Positions 20,790 to 30,754 are shown, counted from the first letter of the stretch. The stretch: 64,000 nt of DNA from CAWAMR01 sp963783095 (GCA_963783095.1 CAWAMR010000015.1:124001-188000); one strand, 5' to 3'. Notes: generated from the letters alone by a model not told the origin. Made by a program: numbers and translations.

Positions 20790-20939
20790 TTTTCACCCAA
20801 TTGTGTCTTTTGCTCGCGTGAGCACGCGATTTTTCACACGGTTAGGTCTACCGTGTCCGAGCGGCATGAGCCACCCGGTAAAGAACTCCGAGAATCTTCG
20901 CGCATTACCCAACGGCTTGCGCCGCACCACTCGCCGAAT

Positions 20940-21704
20940 CTATTTGACAAATCCACTTCTTGTGGCAAAGTCGTTCAATGCAGGAAGAACCCGCATCAAC
21001 TCCGTTTCGAGTTGTTTCAGCATGTCGGGTCCGTCGGCAAGGTCGTTCTGGCGAGCCATGTTTTCAAGTTCCAGTGCAAACGCTTGAGCTCCCGTTGCCC
21101 CGAACGTCCCCAGCGAACTATTCAACGGATGAGCTGCGCCGTTGATCTTTATCCTATTCATCCGGTCCACGCCCTCGCGCAAGTCCGCCAGCCAGCGCGG
21201 ACACTCCTGGAGAAACACAACCGCGAGTTCCCTGAGCAACTCTTCATCGCCGCCCACGTTGCGCAGGGCCTGATCCCAGTTCAGCAGTTGCTTCAGCTTG
21301 CCGCCGGAAGCGGTGTTCGATGGGGCCTGTCGCGCATTGAAGGCCAGGTTTTCCACGGCCGCGAAAAGCTCGTCGGGCCGGATCGGTTTGGAAAGATAGC
21401 CGTCCATACCAACCGCGAAACAGCGTTCTCGATCTCCTTTCATGGCATAGGCAGTCATCGCAATGATGGGTAGATGCCGGTGGCTGAGTTTTTCGCGTTC
21501 GCGTATGATTTCGGTGGCTTCCCACCCGTCCATACCCGGCATCTGCACATCCATAAAAACAAGATCGAACTGGAAACAGGATGGTTGCTTCGTCGCTTCA
21601 TCATCCACTCCAAAGAGAAGTTCGATCGCCTCTTTTCCGTTATTGGCAACAACGACGGTGTGTCCCCGCTTTTCCAGGAGCCGGACCGCGAGTTTCTGAT
21701 TCAT
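20940..21704 (-). CDS. Receiver and Hpt domains of a hybrid histidine kinase (3' part, frame-split)
   Basis: A fragment of 254 residues. It reads MNQKLAVRLLEKRGH... through a receiver with MDVQMPGMDGWEA as phospho-acceptor and LSKPIRPDEL, then an Hpt domain (AAHPLNSSLGTFGA, with His aligned to HxLKGxxxxxG). Reading upstream in this frame recovers RILLAEDNP, the receiver N-terminus, which overlaps the preceding fragment. It is therefore almost certainly the C-terminus of the kinase at 21709-24039, separated by one extra (or two missing) bases near 21800. Confidence 0.85.
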   Translation of the reverse strand: MNQKLAVRLLEKRGHTVVVANNGKEAIELLFGVDDEATKQPSCFQFDLVFMDVQMPGMDGWEATEIIREREKLSHRHLPIIAMTAYAMKGDRERCFAVGMDGYLSKPIRPDELFAAVENLAFNARQAPSNTASGGKLKQLLNWDQALRNVGGDEELLRELAVVFLQECPRWLADLREGVDRMNRIKINGAAHPLNSSLGTFGATGAQAFALELENMARQNDLADGPDMLKQLETELMRVLPALNDFATRSGFVK

Positions 21705-21708
21705 TGGG

Positions 21709-24039
21709 TTATCCTCGGCCAGGAGGATTCGCCGAGACCGGACGGCCGCCGGCTTGGGCGGGGTGGGAATTTCGATAGGCTCGTGGACAACCTGAGAATC
21801 GAGCGCGCAGGATGGCTCGCCATAAATCGGCTTGCTTGATGGGCTTGGTCAAGTAGGCTGCGAGACCTAGCTCCTTGCAGCGCGCGATGTCGCCGGGCTG
21901 CCCTCCCGATGTCAGGATCAGTATCTTGGACCGATGACAGTCCGGCCGGCGGTGAATGATCTCGGCGAGGGTGAAGCCGTCCATTCCGGGCATGTGGGCA
22001 TCCAGAAGAATCAGAGGGAATTCTTGTCGATTCAGTGCAGCCAACGCTGCCTCACCGCCTTCTGCCGGCACCGGACACATCTCGGCGTCCGCAAGAATCT
22101 CTTCCAGAATGCGCCGATTGGTAGCGTTATCATCGACGACTAATACCGCCAGCCCTCGGAGTCGGGTCAGATCTTCGAAGTGTTTCCTCGTAGTCGGGCC
22201 AGGTTTCAGGCCGAAACATCCGGTGAAGTGAAAAGTGCTGCCCTGGCCGACTTCACTCTCCAACCAGATTCGACCACCCATCAGTTCCACGAGACGGGTT
22301 GAAATCGTCAACCCAAGACCGGTTCCGCCATAACGGCGAGTCGTGGAGCTATCCGCCTGAGTGAAGGCAGTGAAAATCAAGTCGCGCTTTTCAACGGGAA
22401 TGCCGATACCCGTATCGCGCACCGAGAAATGAAGGTCGATCGAAGTCGGCTCCGGGCCGGCACCATCATGGTTCACCTTTTGCACCGAGACAACGACTTC
22501 ACCATGCTCGGTAAACTTCAAAGCATTCCCCACCAGGTTGACGACGACCTGACGGAGCCGGCCTGGATCGCCGAGTAACTCATCGGGCACATCGGGTTCA
22601 ATGTCGCAGGCCAGCTCCAATCCCTTTTGAAAGGCGCGACGCGAGAGTGCGCTCAAGGTATCGCCGATGAGATCCCGCAGGGAAAAATCGACGAGATCGA
22701 GGTCGAACTTGCCGGCTTCGATCTTGGAAAAATCGAGGATGTCATTCATGATTCCCAGCAAGGAATCTGCCGATTTCTTCACCATTTCGAGATAGTCGCG
22801 CTGTTCCAGGGTGAGATCGGTATCGGCCAGCAATTCCGTCATGCCGATGATGGCATTCATCGGCGTGCGTATTTCATGGCTCATGTTGGCCAGGAATTCA
22901 CTTTTGGCCTTGTTGGCAGCGATGGCCGCTTCCTTGGCTCGATGAAGCTCTGCTTCCGCATTCTTGTTCACCGTGATATCGCGGGAAATTCCAAAAGTCC
23001 CGATGATGGCTCCGTCGCGATTTCGTAACGGCATCTTGGTGGTCGATGACCAGGTCGTTGAACCACCCAGCCAGTCCTCTTTTTCTTCGTGAGCCACGAT
23101 CGGCTGCCCGGTTCGCATCACCTTTTGCTCGTCGAGAAATGCATTATGGGCATGATCGTGCGAAAAGAATTGGTAATCGGTCTTGCCAACCGCTTCCGAG
23201 GAGTCCGCGAGGCCGTGTCGGCGCGCCAGTCCACGATTGACCAGGATGAATCGACTCTGGTCGTCCTTGAAATAGATGGCATCGGGCAGGTTATCCATGA
23301 GCAAGTGAAGCAGGTGGCGTTCGTGGACCAGGGATTCCTCTGCGTTTTTCTGTTCAGTGATGTCGCTGCAGACTCCCACCCATTCGCGAATGACGCAATC
23401 CGATGGAACCAGGGAAGCTCCTTGGGTCGAGAGGGCAGGATCTTCCCAGTAGTTTTCGGTCCAGTCCTGGCTATCGCTCAAGGGCACGCCGCGCACCAGG
23501 ACATGGCGGTAGACGCCATCGAAGCGCCGTAAGCGATACTCGGTTTCGTAGCGCGTTCGCTCGGCAACCGCGCGCGACCAAACCACCGCGGTTCGGTCGC
23601 GGTCGTCCGGATGAACCGACTCCAACCAGCCCCAGCCCTGGATTTGCTGGCGGGTTTGTCCGGTAAAGGCTCGCCACGAAGGGATGTCGTCCACAACCTG
23701 GCCGGCGGCATCGGTGCTCCAGATGATTTGCGCGGTTGCCACCACCAGCGAACGATGACGCTGCGTGCTCTCGCGCAGGGCCTGCTCGGCCTTGATGCGA
23801 GAATCGAGTTCTTTTTGATGGCGGGCTTTGAGCCGGACGATATCTTCGGATGCGGTGAGCAGGAGACTATTGGGCACGGACAGATCGATGAGCAACCAAT
23901 CGAAGCGCTCGTGCTTTAAGAGTTGCACACACTGATCGACGTTGGCTGCGGATTCCACAGCAATGCGTGCATTCTCGAAGAGCTGTGTCAAGACGCTCGG
24001 ACGGCTCGGACCATCGGCAAAGATGAGGATGCGCGACAT
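21709..24039 (-). CDS. Hybrid sensor histidine kinase, PAS-PAS-HisKA-HATPase-REC (5' part)
   Basis: 776 residues before the frame change. The N-terminal 75 residues resemble a degenerate receiver (LLIDLSVPNS lacks the usual acceptor context). Two PAS domains follow (AQIIWSTDAAGQ; LPDAIYFKDDQSRF), then HisKA with SHEIRTPMN, the HATPase (N, G1 DTGIGIP, G2 GGTGLGL), a receiver (VLVVDDNATN, LDAHMPGMDG, LTSGG, TKPIKQ) and the start of a second. With the fragment at 20940-21704 it makes a phosphorelay protein of about 1030 residues. It is predicted cytoplasmic because no membrane segments are seen. No output regulator is adjacent. Confidence 0.9.
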   Translation of the reverse strand: MSRILIFADGPSRPSVLTQLFENARIAVESAANVDQCVQLLKHERFDWLLIDLSVPNSLLLTASEDIVRLKARHQKELDSRIKAEQALRESTQRHRSLVVATAQIIWSTDAAGQVVDDIPSWRAFTGQTRQQIQGWGWLESVHPDDRDRTAVVWSRAVAERTRYETEYRLRRFDGVYRHVLVRGVPLSDSQDWTENYWEDPALSTQGASLVPSDCVIREWVGVCSDITEQKNAEESLVHERHLLHLLMDNLPDAIYFKDDQSRFILVNRGLARRHGLADSSEAVGKTDYQFFSHDHAHNAFLDEQKVMRTGQPIVAHEEKEDWLGGSTTWSSTTKMPLRNRDGAIIGTFGISRDITVNKNAEAELHRAKEAAIAANKAKSEFLANMSHEIRTPMNAIIGMTELLADTDLTLEQRDYLEMVKKSADSLLGIMNDILDFSKIEAGKFDLDLVDFSLRDLIGDTLSALSRRAFQKGLELACDIEPDVPDELLGDPGRLRQVVVNLVGNALKFTEHGEVVVSVQKVNHDGAGPEPTSIDLHFSVRDTGIGIPVEKRDLIFTAFTQADSSTTRRYGGTGLGLTISTRLVELMGGRIWLESEVGQGSTFHFTGCFGLKPGPTTRKHFEDLTRLRGLAVLVVDDNATNRRILEEILADAEMCPVPAEGGEAALAALNRQEFPLILLDAHMPGMDGFTLAEIIHRRPDCHRSKILILTSGGQPGDIARCKELGLAAYLTKPIKQADLWRAILRARFSGCPRAYRNSHPAQAGGRPVSANPPGRG

Positions 24040-24141
24040 GGGAGCAACCGCAGTTGGTTTTCATTTCGTTCGTTGAGCATAACGCAGCGCAGCGCAAAAC
24101 TCTACCATTTCTTGCGAATTACATCAGGTCGGCGAAAAAGA

Positions 24142-24307
24142 GCCGCGCACGAAGTAAGCGGTATCGCCTGCGGCAAAGAGCCGCGCACGAAGTAAGCGGT
24201 ATCGCCTGCGGCAAAGAGCCGCGCACGAAGTAAGCGGTATCGCCTGCGGCAAAGAGCCGTGCACGAAGTAAGCGGTATCGCGTCAATCGGTTTCTGTCCC
24301 TCGCCTG
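24142..24307. repeat. 38-bp tandem repeats, palindromic repeat family locus A
   Basis: Nearly four direct copies (3.7) of a 38-base unit starting GCCGCGCACGAAGTAAGCGG, at 24142, 24180, 24218 and 24256. They are followed by a CTGTCCCTCGCCT tail. There are no unique spacers between copies, so this is not CRISPR. The same core and tail recur, in other orientations, at 37.7 kb and 45.7 kb. Confidence 0.9.
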
Positions 24308-24321
24308 AGGCCGGCCCTTTT

Positions 24322-24980
24322 TTAGCCTTTAAGCTTACCGACTCGATATTCCCGAAGCGCAGACTCATACTCTTCAGGAGTGTTGACGTTTCGCAAAGTC
24401 TCAAGTTTCGGATCGGCTTCCCTCAATTCCGCCGCTTCAACAACACGGGTCGGCACTTCTTCAAACAGATACACGGGACGCAGACGATTCGCTCCGAGTA
24501 GCGCACGATCACATCTCGGACCCCTACTCGATACACTGCTGCGAGGGGGTGCTGATAGTCATCGACGTGTGGAACGCAAATAGCATTTTGGCCGAGCAAT
24601 TCGATCATCCGTCGGACGAAAGCGGGCCGAACGAACGGGGCATCGCAACTTGAGGCGTAAACGGCATCAGCCCTTTCCGACAGTGCCTTGATGCCTGCTA
24701 ACAAGCCTTGCAACGGTCCACGGCCCTTTTCCTCATCGCGGACAATCTGCACTTCGGAGGGCAACGCCGGCACATCCTGGTCCGGCGCAGCCACGACGAC
24801 GACCGGTTCCATGGCCTCTCGCAAAAGTCGGACGATGCGCGGCAACATCAGTTCGTTTCCAAACGGGAGCCAGGCTTTAGGCCGGCCCATGCGCCGACTT
24901 TGGCCTCCGCACAGCACAATACCGCCCACGCGGAGCGGAAACAGATTCTGCTTTGATTCGCCAGTTCCGTCAACGAGCAT
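24322..24980 (-). CDS. mobA: Molybdenum cofactor guanylyltransferase MobA
   Basis: About 219 residues. It transfers GMP to molybdopterin cofactor. The nucleotide-binding signature LCGGQSRRMGRPKAWLPFG lies near residues 20-38, and SSCDAPFVRP carries the metal-binding Asp. ATG 24980 is chosen because upstream residues derive from a tandem repeat. A missing base near 24500 (CGC-TACTCGG) truncates the plain frame; restoring it gives LLGANRLRPVYLFEEVP... and a typical LRNVNTPEEYE ending with stop at 24322. Divergent from the PfpI-like gene. Confidence 0.82.
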
Positions 24981-25000
24981 AGAATCAACTTCCTTGAGTA

Positions 25001-25048
25001 GTTCCAAGCTGGTTTTCAACTTGGAACTTGGAACTTGGAACTTGGAAC
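25001..25048 (+). repeat. (TTGGAAC)4 microsatellite with inverted GTTCCAA
   Basis: Four tandem TTGGAAC units at 25021-25048, preceded by the inverted unit GTTCCAA at 25001-25007, in the divergent mobA/PfpI intergenic region. Similar GGAACCTGGAA runs occur at 37915-37975. It may form a small hairpin; no function is assigned. Confidence 0.75.
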
Positions 25049-25066
25049 TACATTGCCGGATCAATC

Positions 25067-25633
25067 ATGAGCAAAGGAAAAATACTGTTGGTCATCGGCG
25101 ATGCTGCCGAGGTTCTCGACACCATGTATCCGCTCTTTCGCTTAAAAGAGGAAGATTATCAGGTTCTCGTCGCAGCGCCGGCGAAGCGGATTTATCATCT
25201 CGTTCAACACGATACTCATCCGGACTGGGACATCACCATCGAATCGCCTGGATACAAGCTGGCTGCTGATGTCGCCTTCAAGGAGATCAAACCGGAAGAG
25301 TATGTCGGCATGGTGATCTCAGGAGGCCGGGCACCGGAATACATTCGTTACGATACCGATTTGATGCGCGTGACGAAATACATCAATGAAAAACATCTCC
25401 CCATCGCCTCCGTTTGCCACGGCATCGAGATTCTCGCCGCAGCGGACATCATTCGCGGCAAGCAGGTGACAACCGTTCGCAAATGCCGTCTGGATGCGGA
25501 GTTTTCAGGCGGGATCTATGTGGACCAGGAAGTGGTCGTCAGCGACAATCTGGTAACGGCCCGGACCTGGCACGACAACTCGGCCTGGATGCGGGAATTT
25601 GTGAAAATGCTAAATTGTCGGGTGGTGAAATAA
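25067..25633 (+). CDS. DJ-1/PfpI family protein
   Basis: A 188-residue class I glutamine-amidotransferase-like fold of the DJ-1/PfpI superfamily (peptidase, glyoxalase/deglycase or chaperone in different members). VCHGIEIL carries the nucleophile-elbow Cys (about residue 117), followed by RKCRLDAEFSGG and the ARTWHDNSAW end found in PfpI-like proteins. A glutamate in the VISGGRAPEY region is the usual partner. ATG 25067 follows the tandem repeats; the upstream in-frame extension only translates repeat DNA. Exact activity cannot be told from sequence. Confidence 0.85.
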   Translation: MSKGKILLVIGDAAEVLDTMYPLFRLKEEDYQVLVAAPAKRIYHLVQHDTHPDWDITIESPGYKLAADVAFKEIKPEEYVGMVISGGRAPEYIRYDTDLMRVTKYINEKHLPIASVCHGIEILAAADIIRGKQVTTVRKCRLDAEFSGGIYVDQEVVVSDNLVTARTWHDNSAWMREFVKMLNCRVVK

Positions 25634-26269
25634 CCGACGCTGGAGGTGGTTCTGCCAGCAGTGACCTGGCATGGGCAAGGGGCACCTGTCAGTGTTCGGC
25701 AGGATTTCTATAGATCTTCATCAAGGATCTTGAAGTGGTAAGAATCAGAAAGCCAGTGCCTAACCAAATGTCAATTCGATGCATCAACTCTGCTTTTACA
25801 ACGATCTCAGGAGAATGAAGTCTTCTTTCGTCCTTGTCGTATACTTCCACTTAGCGAAGCCCCAGTCACCGATCCGCTGACACGAATCACCCGGTCGGAT
25901 GAAGAGAGTGCATGTGGATTCTCGGCCTTTTTCTCTCGATCACTCATTTTATCTCCTTGCGGGCAATTCCGTCCCTATTACCTATTCTATCGCTCAGCAG
26001 CAACGCGAAATCCAGTTTTCTGAGCTTCCGCGCTTTCGACTGTGGCATTCACAGTTCGAACAACGTCATTCAAATATAATCCATCTGTCTCCTTTGTCGA
26101 TTGAAGAAACCGTAATACTCCCGTTCACTTGCATTCTTTTCCCTCACAGTCTGAAAGCAGTTGCAAAAGCCCCAAATGGAGCGTCAATCCTTGCAGTTAC
26201 GCCAATGGCGCGTATAGTCTTCCTCACTGGTAATCATCCTCCATCTTTTCACACCGAGGACACTCTCCC
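25634..26269. other. 636-bp intergenic region without a recognised gene
   Basis: Open frames exist on both strands, but none gives a protein I recognise, and base composition looks more AT-rich and less codon-biased than the neighbours. Only the promoter of the downstream isomerase-like gene is expected. No repeat of the GCCGCGCAC family is present. Confidence 0.4.
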
Positions 26270-27445
26270 ATGGGTTGGCAACAAACGAAAAAGCACCGTA
26301 ACGGCAAGGGTTCCTTTCACCAGATCGGCCTGGTTCGCGGGCAGTTCGGTGCCGTCGATTACAACGAATGGATCAAGTTTCTGCAGTCGGCCGGGTTCGA
26401 TGGCTGGGAAGAAGCCAGCTGGGAACTCGATCTGCGCAGATGCGACACCGACGCCGGTGCCGCGGCGTATGCCAAGGAACGCGTCGATCTGGCCAGGGCA
26501 CACGGCCTGGAAATCTTCACGGTTGCTTCGCATCTGCAAGGGCAGGTTCTCGGCGATGAGCCGAGCGCCAAGACGCTCAATTTCTGCAACAGCAAGGGCG
26601 AAGCCAGGCTCGCCTATAAAGCCTGGCGCTCAGCTGGACACAATCCGCCGCGCACCAATCCGTATTACGTCCCCGATGAAGTGGGCAAATTGATTCACCT
26701 GGAAGCACAGCGCGATCTGCTGGCGTGCGTCCGCTTCGCCGGACACTTGAGCAAATTGCAGGATCGTATCGTGTCGCTTCCCGGCTTCGTCGGCTCGCCG
26801 GCGCAACTGTTGGAGCCACTGGTTCCTCTTCCCGCCGCTGCCAACCTCAATGGATGGGTTTCCGATTCCCGATGTTCGTGAGGTAAGTCTGGAACTGCTC
26901 GTCGAGCGCTTCAAGCCGGTCTGGGATCTCTGCCGACAATACAGGATCACCTTCGACCTCGAGTGTCACCCCAGCGAACGCGCCATGGGCGATATCGAAT
27001 CGGCGAGCGACTACATCACCTTCATGACCAAAGCGGGCTACGGTGATGTCGTCGGCTTCAACCTCGACGGCTCGCACATGGAATGGCAGAACGTCTCGGT
27101 GATCGAGTTCATCCGCGAATTCAAGGACTTCATTCACTGCGCTCACGTCAAGGGCGTATGGGTGGCGCGGGAACATTGCCGGGCGGGCAGGCTGGGCGGA
27201 CATCGCCCGATGGGCCACTGGGCCAACGGCTGGAACTTCGTCACCGCCGGTACAGCCGCGATGCCAACAGCCTGGAAGAGATTTTCATCGAACTCAACCG
27301 CGTCGGCTTTGACGGAGCGGTCAGCATCGAATGGGAAGACAACGATGCCGAGCAACATGCCGGAGCCAAGGCAGCGCTGGCAAACTGCCGGAAAGCCGAT
27401 TTGCCCCCGAGCGGTATGAAACACGACGAGATGCTCAAAGGCTGA
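26270..27445 (+). CDS. Sugar phosphate isomerase/epimerase-like TIM-barrel protein, two frame changes
   Basis: About 391 residues of the xylose-isomerase-like AP-endonuclease-2 fold. The frame opens at MGWQQTKKHRNG with LVRGQFGAVDYNEW, changes near 26800 (one extra base, after GFVGSPA) to NCWSHWFLFPPLP, and changes again near 27255 (CCC read as CC, GTA-RDANSLEE). Metal-site-like segments are FDLECHPSE, GFNLDGSHMEW, CAHVKG and SIEWEDND. The family isomerises or epimerises sugars and inositols; the substrate is unknown. Very similar proteins are widespread in planctomycetes by my recollection. Confidence 0.78.
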
Positions 27446-27552
27446 TTGCTGCAATTTCCGCTGGCATTCCGCGCGAACTCCTGCTACATCTATTATGTCC
27501 ACTCTATAACTCGCCAAGCCGGTTAACGGCATAATTGCGGAGGGTCTAGAAT

Positions 27553-27828
27553 ATGGCCCGGATGAGTCGGGAATTTTCCCTGGTCTTGCTCGGTTCCGGC
27601 ATTCTCAGCGCCGGCTATTTTCTCTTCCAGGACAACGAGGAACTCGCTGCCAAGGAAGATGAACAAGTTCGTCAGCAGGTCGGCTCCTCCAACGGCCGGC
27701 ACTCGCACGTTCCATTGATGTTCTTCTACCACGGCGGTTACTCTAGCGCACGCAGTTCACCTGCCCTGGGCGGCTCCGTCGCTTCGCGCGGCTTCGGTGG
27801 TATTGGACGGGTCTCCGCAGGAGGCTGA
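27553..27828 (+). CDS. Small membrane protein with Gly/Ser-rich tail (YgiB-like position)
   Basis: 91 residues. GGAGG lies 9 bases before the ATG. The N-terminus has one hydrophobic segment (SLVLLGSGILSAGYFLF). The rest is hydrophilic and ends in a Ser/Gly/Ala-rich tail (ARSSPALGGSVASRGFGG). It is 3 bases upstream of a glutathionylspermidine-synthase-like gene, as Escherichia coli ygiB (DUF1190, Ser/Gly-rich tail) is upstream of ygiC. The analogy rests on position and tail composition, not on a sequence match. Confidence 0.7.
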   Translation: MARMSREFSLVLLGSGILSAGYFLFQDNEELAAKEDEQVRQQVGSSNGRHSHVPLMFFYHGGYSSARSSPALGGSVASRGFGGIGRVSAGG

Positions 27829-27831
27829 TCG

Positions 27832-28959
27832 ATGCACCGGGTCACCCTCGATCCCCGCCCAAACTGGCAAAAGCGGGTCGAGGAATATGGGTTGATGTAT
27901 CACACCCTGCGCGGCGAACCCTACTGGGATGAGTCGGCCGCCTATCTGCTTTCCAGTTACGAAGTCGATCAACTCGAACTCGCCACGCAAACTCTGCACC
28001 AGATGTGCCTCGATCTGGTGGATGAGGTCATCGACAATCAGCAACTCGGCCTGTTCCTCATACCCCCGGAGTATCACGAATTTGTGAGCGCTTCATGGGA
28101 GGAAAAGCAGCCTTCGATTTACGGGCGCTTCGATCTTGCTTACGACGGCAGCAATGCACCCAAACTGTTGGAATACAACGCCGACACGCCGACGGCACTC
28201 GTTGAGGCAGCGGTAGCCCAGTGGGTTTGGTTAAAAGATCTCGATGAGCGCGGCGATCAGTTCAACAGCATCCACGAACGGCTCATCGACGCCTGGAAAT
28301 CGATGCGCAAGAGCGATCCCGCGCCGATCCACTTCGCTGCCCAGGAGAGCGTGGTCGAAGACTACATTACGGTCGAGTATTTGCGGGACACGGCAATGCA
28401 GGCCGGCTTTGAAACCCGTTACATTGATGTCGAGCAAATCTGTTGGGACCGCGATCGGCGCATCTTCCTCGATCCATCCGGGACGCCTATTCGACAACTG
28501 TTCAAGTTATACCCCTGGGAATGGCTGGTTCACGAAGACTTCGGCCCGAATTTGCTGACGGCACCGACCCATTACATCGAACCGCCGTGGAAGATGATCC
28601 TCAGTTGCAAGTCAATCCTCCCCCTCCTGTACGAACGGCATCCCGACTCACCTTACTTATTACCGGCGTCGTTCGATCCGATGGAAGGAAGTTTCGTCAA
28701 AAAGCCGATCCATGCCCGCGAGGGTGCCAACATCACAGTCTTCGTCAACGGATTTGAAAAGGCCTCGACGCCCGGCGTATACGGCGATGGGCCTTGGGTT
28801 TATCAGCAACTCGCACCGATGAAGCAACATCACGGACGATACCCGGTCTTCGGAAGCTGGGTGGTAAACGGGGTCGCTTGCGGCGTCGGTATCCGAGAAG
28901 ATGATTCCATCGTGACCGGAAACACCAGCCGATTCGTGCCACATCAAATGGTCGATTAA
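27832..28959 (+). CDS. Glutathionylspermidine synthase-like ATP-grasp protein (YgiC family)
   Basis: A 375-residue ATP-grasp ligase of the GSP_synth family. Recognisable segments are RFDLAYDG, LEYNADTPTALVEAA, EYLRDTAMQAGF, LFKLYPWEWLVHE, KPIHAREGANI (ATP-binding Lys and Arg) and the C-terminal SWVVNGVACGVGIRED. The N-terminal amidase domain of true glutathionylspermidine synthetase is absent, as in YgiC/YjfC. It would join a carboxylate and an amine with ATP; the substrates are unknown. A GGAGG ribosome-binding site is 8 bases before the ATG. Its stop overlaps the cinA start (TAATG). Confidence 0.9.
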   Translation: MHRVTLDPRPNWQKRVEEYGLMYHTLRGEPYWDESAAYLLSSYEVDQLELATQTLHQMCLDLVDEVIDNQQLGLFLIPPEYHEFVSASWEEKQPSIYGRFDLAYDGSNAPKLLEYNADTPTALVEAAVAQWVWLKDLDERGDQFNSIHERLIDAWKSMRKSDPAPIHFAAQESVVEDYITVEYLRDTAMQAGFETRYIDVEQICWDRDRRIFLDPSGTPIRQLFKLYPWEWLVHEDFGPNLLTAPTHYIEPPWKMILSCKSILPLLYERHPDSPYLLPASFDPMEGSFVKKPIHAREGANITVFVNGFEKASTPGVYGDGPWVYQQLAPMKQHHGRYPVFGSWVVNGVACGVGIREDDSIVTGNTSRFVPHQMVD

Positions 28960-30203
28960 TGAAAGCAGAAATCCTTTCCATCGGCAGCGAACTGACCAGC
29001 GGGCAAAATCTCGATACCAATTGTCAGTGGCTGAGCAGACGACTGGCCGAGATCGGCATTCCGGTTGGCTTTCATACTACCGTTGCCGATAATCTCGACG
29101 ATAACATCTCTTGCTTTCAGATTGCCACGCAGCGCGCCGATTTGGTTATCGCAACGGGCGGACTGGGGCCGACTCAGGATGATCTTACCCGCGAAGTACT
29201 GGCAAAAGTCGCGGGAGTTGAACTGGTCGAAGATGCTTCCTCGCTCGAACAGATTCAACAGATGTTTGCCAAACGGGGACGGGTGATGCCGGAACGCAAT
29301 CGCGTGCAGGCGCTCTTTCCCATTGGTGCGGAGGTGATCCGGAACACTTGCGGCACAGCGCCTGGAATCTGGATGAAGCTTGGCAAATCGATCGTCGTTG
29401 CCATGCCGGGAGTGCCGTCGGAAATGTTTGTGATGTTCGCCGAACAGGTGCAGCCTCGCCTTGCGCTGATGGGTATCGGCGGCGGAGTGTTCATCCAGGC
29501 GCAAGATCAATACGTTCGGCGCAGGCGAATCGATGATCGAGGAAAAACTGCTCGACGTGACCCGCCGAGGTAATGTCCCGGAGGTCGGCATCACCGTCAG
29601 CGATGCGACGATCTCGCTACGGATTCTCGCTCATGCGGCCTCGCTCGCGGAGGCCGAGCGCAAATCGCTCCGGTTGAAGAGACGATCCGCCAACGGCTCG
29701 GCGACCTGGTCTTTGGTGTGGAAGAAGAAGATTTGCAGCAAATCGTGGTCGGGTTACTCCAACAGAAGCAACTAACGATCGCGACGGCGGAAAGCATAAC
29801 CGCGGGGTTGGTCGCCAATCGTATCGCCCAGGTTCCCGGAGCGAGCAACTGGCTAATGGGCGGCATTATCTCGTATACGAACGAGTGGAAGCACCATTTG
29901 CTTGGAGTTCCGGAAGCGATGCTGGCGCAACACGGCGCGGTGAGCGCTGAGGTGGCCAAGGCGATGGCGCAAGGCTGCCGGGAACGCTATCGAACCAATC
30001 TGGCAGTCAGCACAACGGGCCTGGCCGGCCCAGGAACGGGCGGTGAGGACAAACCGGTAGGGACCGTTTTTGTGGGATTGGCGCATGATGGCGGAGTGGA
30101 CGTGTTGCCCTATACCTGGGGCGGAACCCGGCTTGAGATTCAGAGCCGAACGGCTAAGATGGCACTGAATATGGTGCGGTTACACCTGCTGAAGATAACC
30201 TGA
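28959..30203 (+). CDS. cinA: CinA: nicotinamide-nucleotide amidohydrolase, two frame changes
   Basis: About 415 residues. The N-terminal COG1058/MoCF-like domain (SIGSELTSGQNLDTN, TGGLGPTQDD, MPGVPSEMFVMF) is followed by the C-terminal CinA amidase (TIATAESITAGLVA, TTGLAGPGTGG, KPVGTVFVGLA) that recycles NMN. The plain frame breaks near 29500 (one extra base before RKINTFGAGES) and near 29665 (A4 read as A3, RK-IAPVEETI). Repairing both gives a full-length CinA with no other defect, favouring sequence error over decay. The start overlaps the upstream stop by one base. Confidence 0.85.
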
Positions 30204-30230
30204 TCCGAAAAGCGATCGGAGGTCACGGCA

Positions 30231-30716
30231 ATGCAGACATCTCTCGACATCCTGAACAACATCCAAGTCGCCTCTCCCTGTTCCGCAAGTTGGGACGACA
30301 TGATCGGCGACGAGTTTAGCCGATTTTGCAATCAATGTGAGAAGAACGTCTACAATCTCTCCGCCTTGACTGCCGAAGCAGCAATCCAACTCGTGCGTGA
30401 GAAGGAAGGGAATCTCTGTGGCCGATTCTTCCGCCGGGCCGATGGGACATTGCTCACCGCCGATTGCCCTGTGGGTGTCAATCACCGAATCCCTCGCAAA
30501 CACAAATGGGCTGTTCTCGCCGCATCCTTGTCGGGTTTGATGTTGATGGGGGGATGTGGAAAGCCATCCGGCGAGACAATGGGAAATATTTGCAGCGTTC
30601 AGGATTCGCCGCAGGCGGATCCGATTGAAGGCAAACGTGAGCTAGCACCGCCACCCCGCGAAGTGGTACCAGAAATTGGCCCTCCGCCGCGCGAGGTCGA
30701 ATCAACCAAAAATTGA
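30231..30716 (+). CDS. Cys-rich domain membrane protein, tandem paralogue 1
   Basis: 161 residues, with GGAGG before ATG 30231. The N-terminal 80 residues contain SPCSASWDDMIGD, RFCNQCEKNVYNLS, GNLCGRFFRRADG and TADCP. The spaced cysteines look like a small metal- or haem-binding module found widely in planctomycetes and acidobacteria, without an assigned function that I know of. A transmembrane segment (WAVLAASLSGLMLMGGCG) follows, and the C-terminus is Pro/Glu-rich (PPREVVPEIGPPPREV). The next gene is an 85-90% identical duplicate by eye. Confidence 0.82.
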   Translation: MQTSLDILNNIQVASPCSASWDDMIGDEFSRFCNQCEKNVYNLSALTAEAAIQLVREKEGNLCGRFFRRADGTLLTADCPVGVNHRIPRKHKWAVLAASLSGLMLMGGCGKPSGETMGNICSVQDSPQADPIEGKRELAPPPREVVPEIGPPPREVESTKN

Positions 30717-30725
30717 ACGATCAGC

Positions 30726-30754
30726 GTACTCCTCGCGCTCCGCGTGACGAGTAC
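30726..30754. terminator. Imperfect hairpin between tandem paralogues
   Basis: GTACTC-TCGCG pairs with CGCG-GACGAGTAC around a CTC loop, 10 bases after the first paralogue's stop. There is no U-tract, so it may be an attenuator or just a palindromic spacer. Confidence 0.45.

Noticed and set aside
20328..21473. Open frame of 381 codons on the + strand
   Set aside because: It crosses from the DUF262 gene into the hybrid kinase gene in antisense; both host genes have strong motifs.
24142..24281. Possible CRISPR array
   Set aside because: The 38-bp repeats are directly adjacent, with no unique spacers, and no cas genes are present.
25899..26693. 264-codon open frame upstream of the isomerase-like gene
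   Set aside because: Composition is not protein-like and it overlaps the real gene in another frame.
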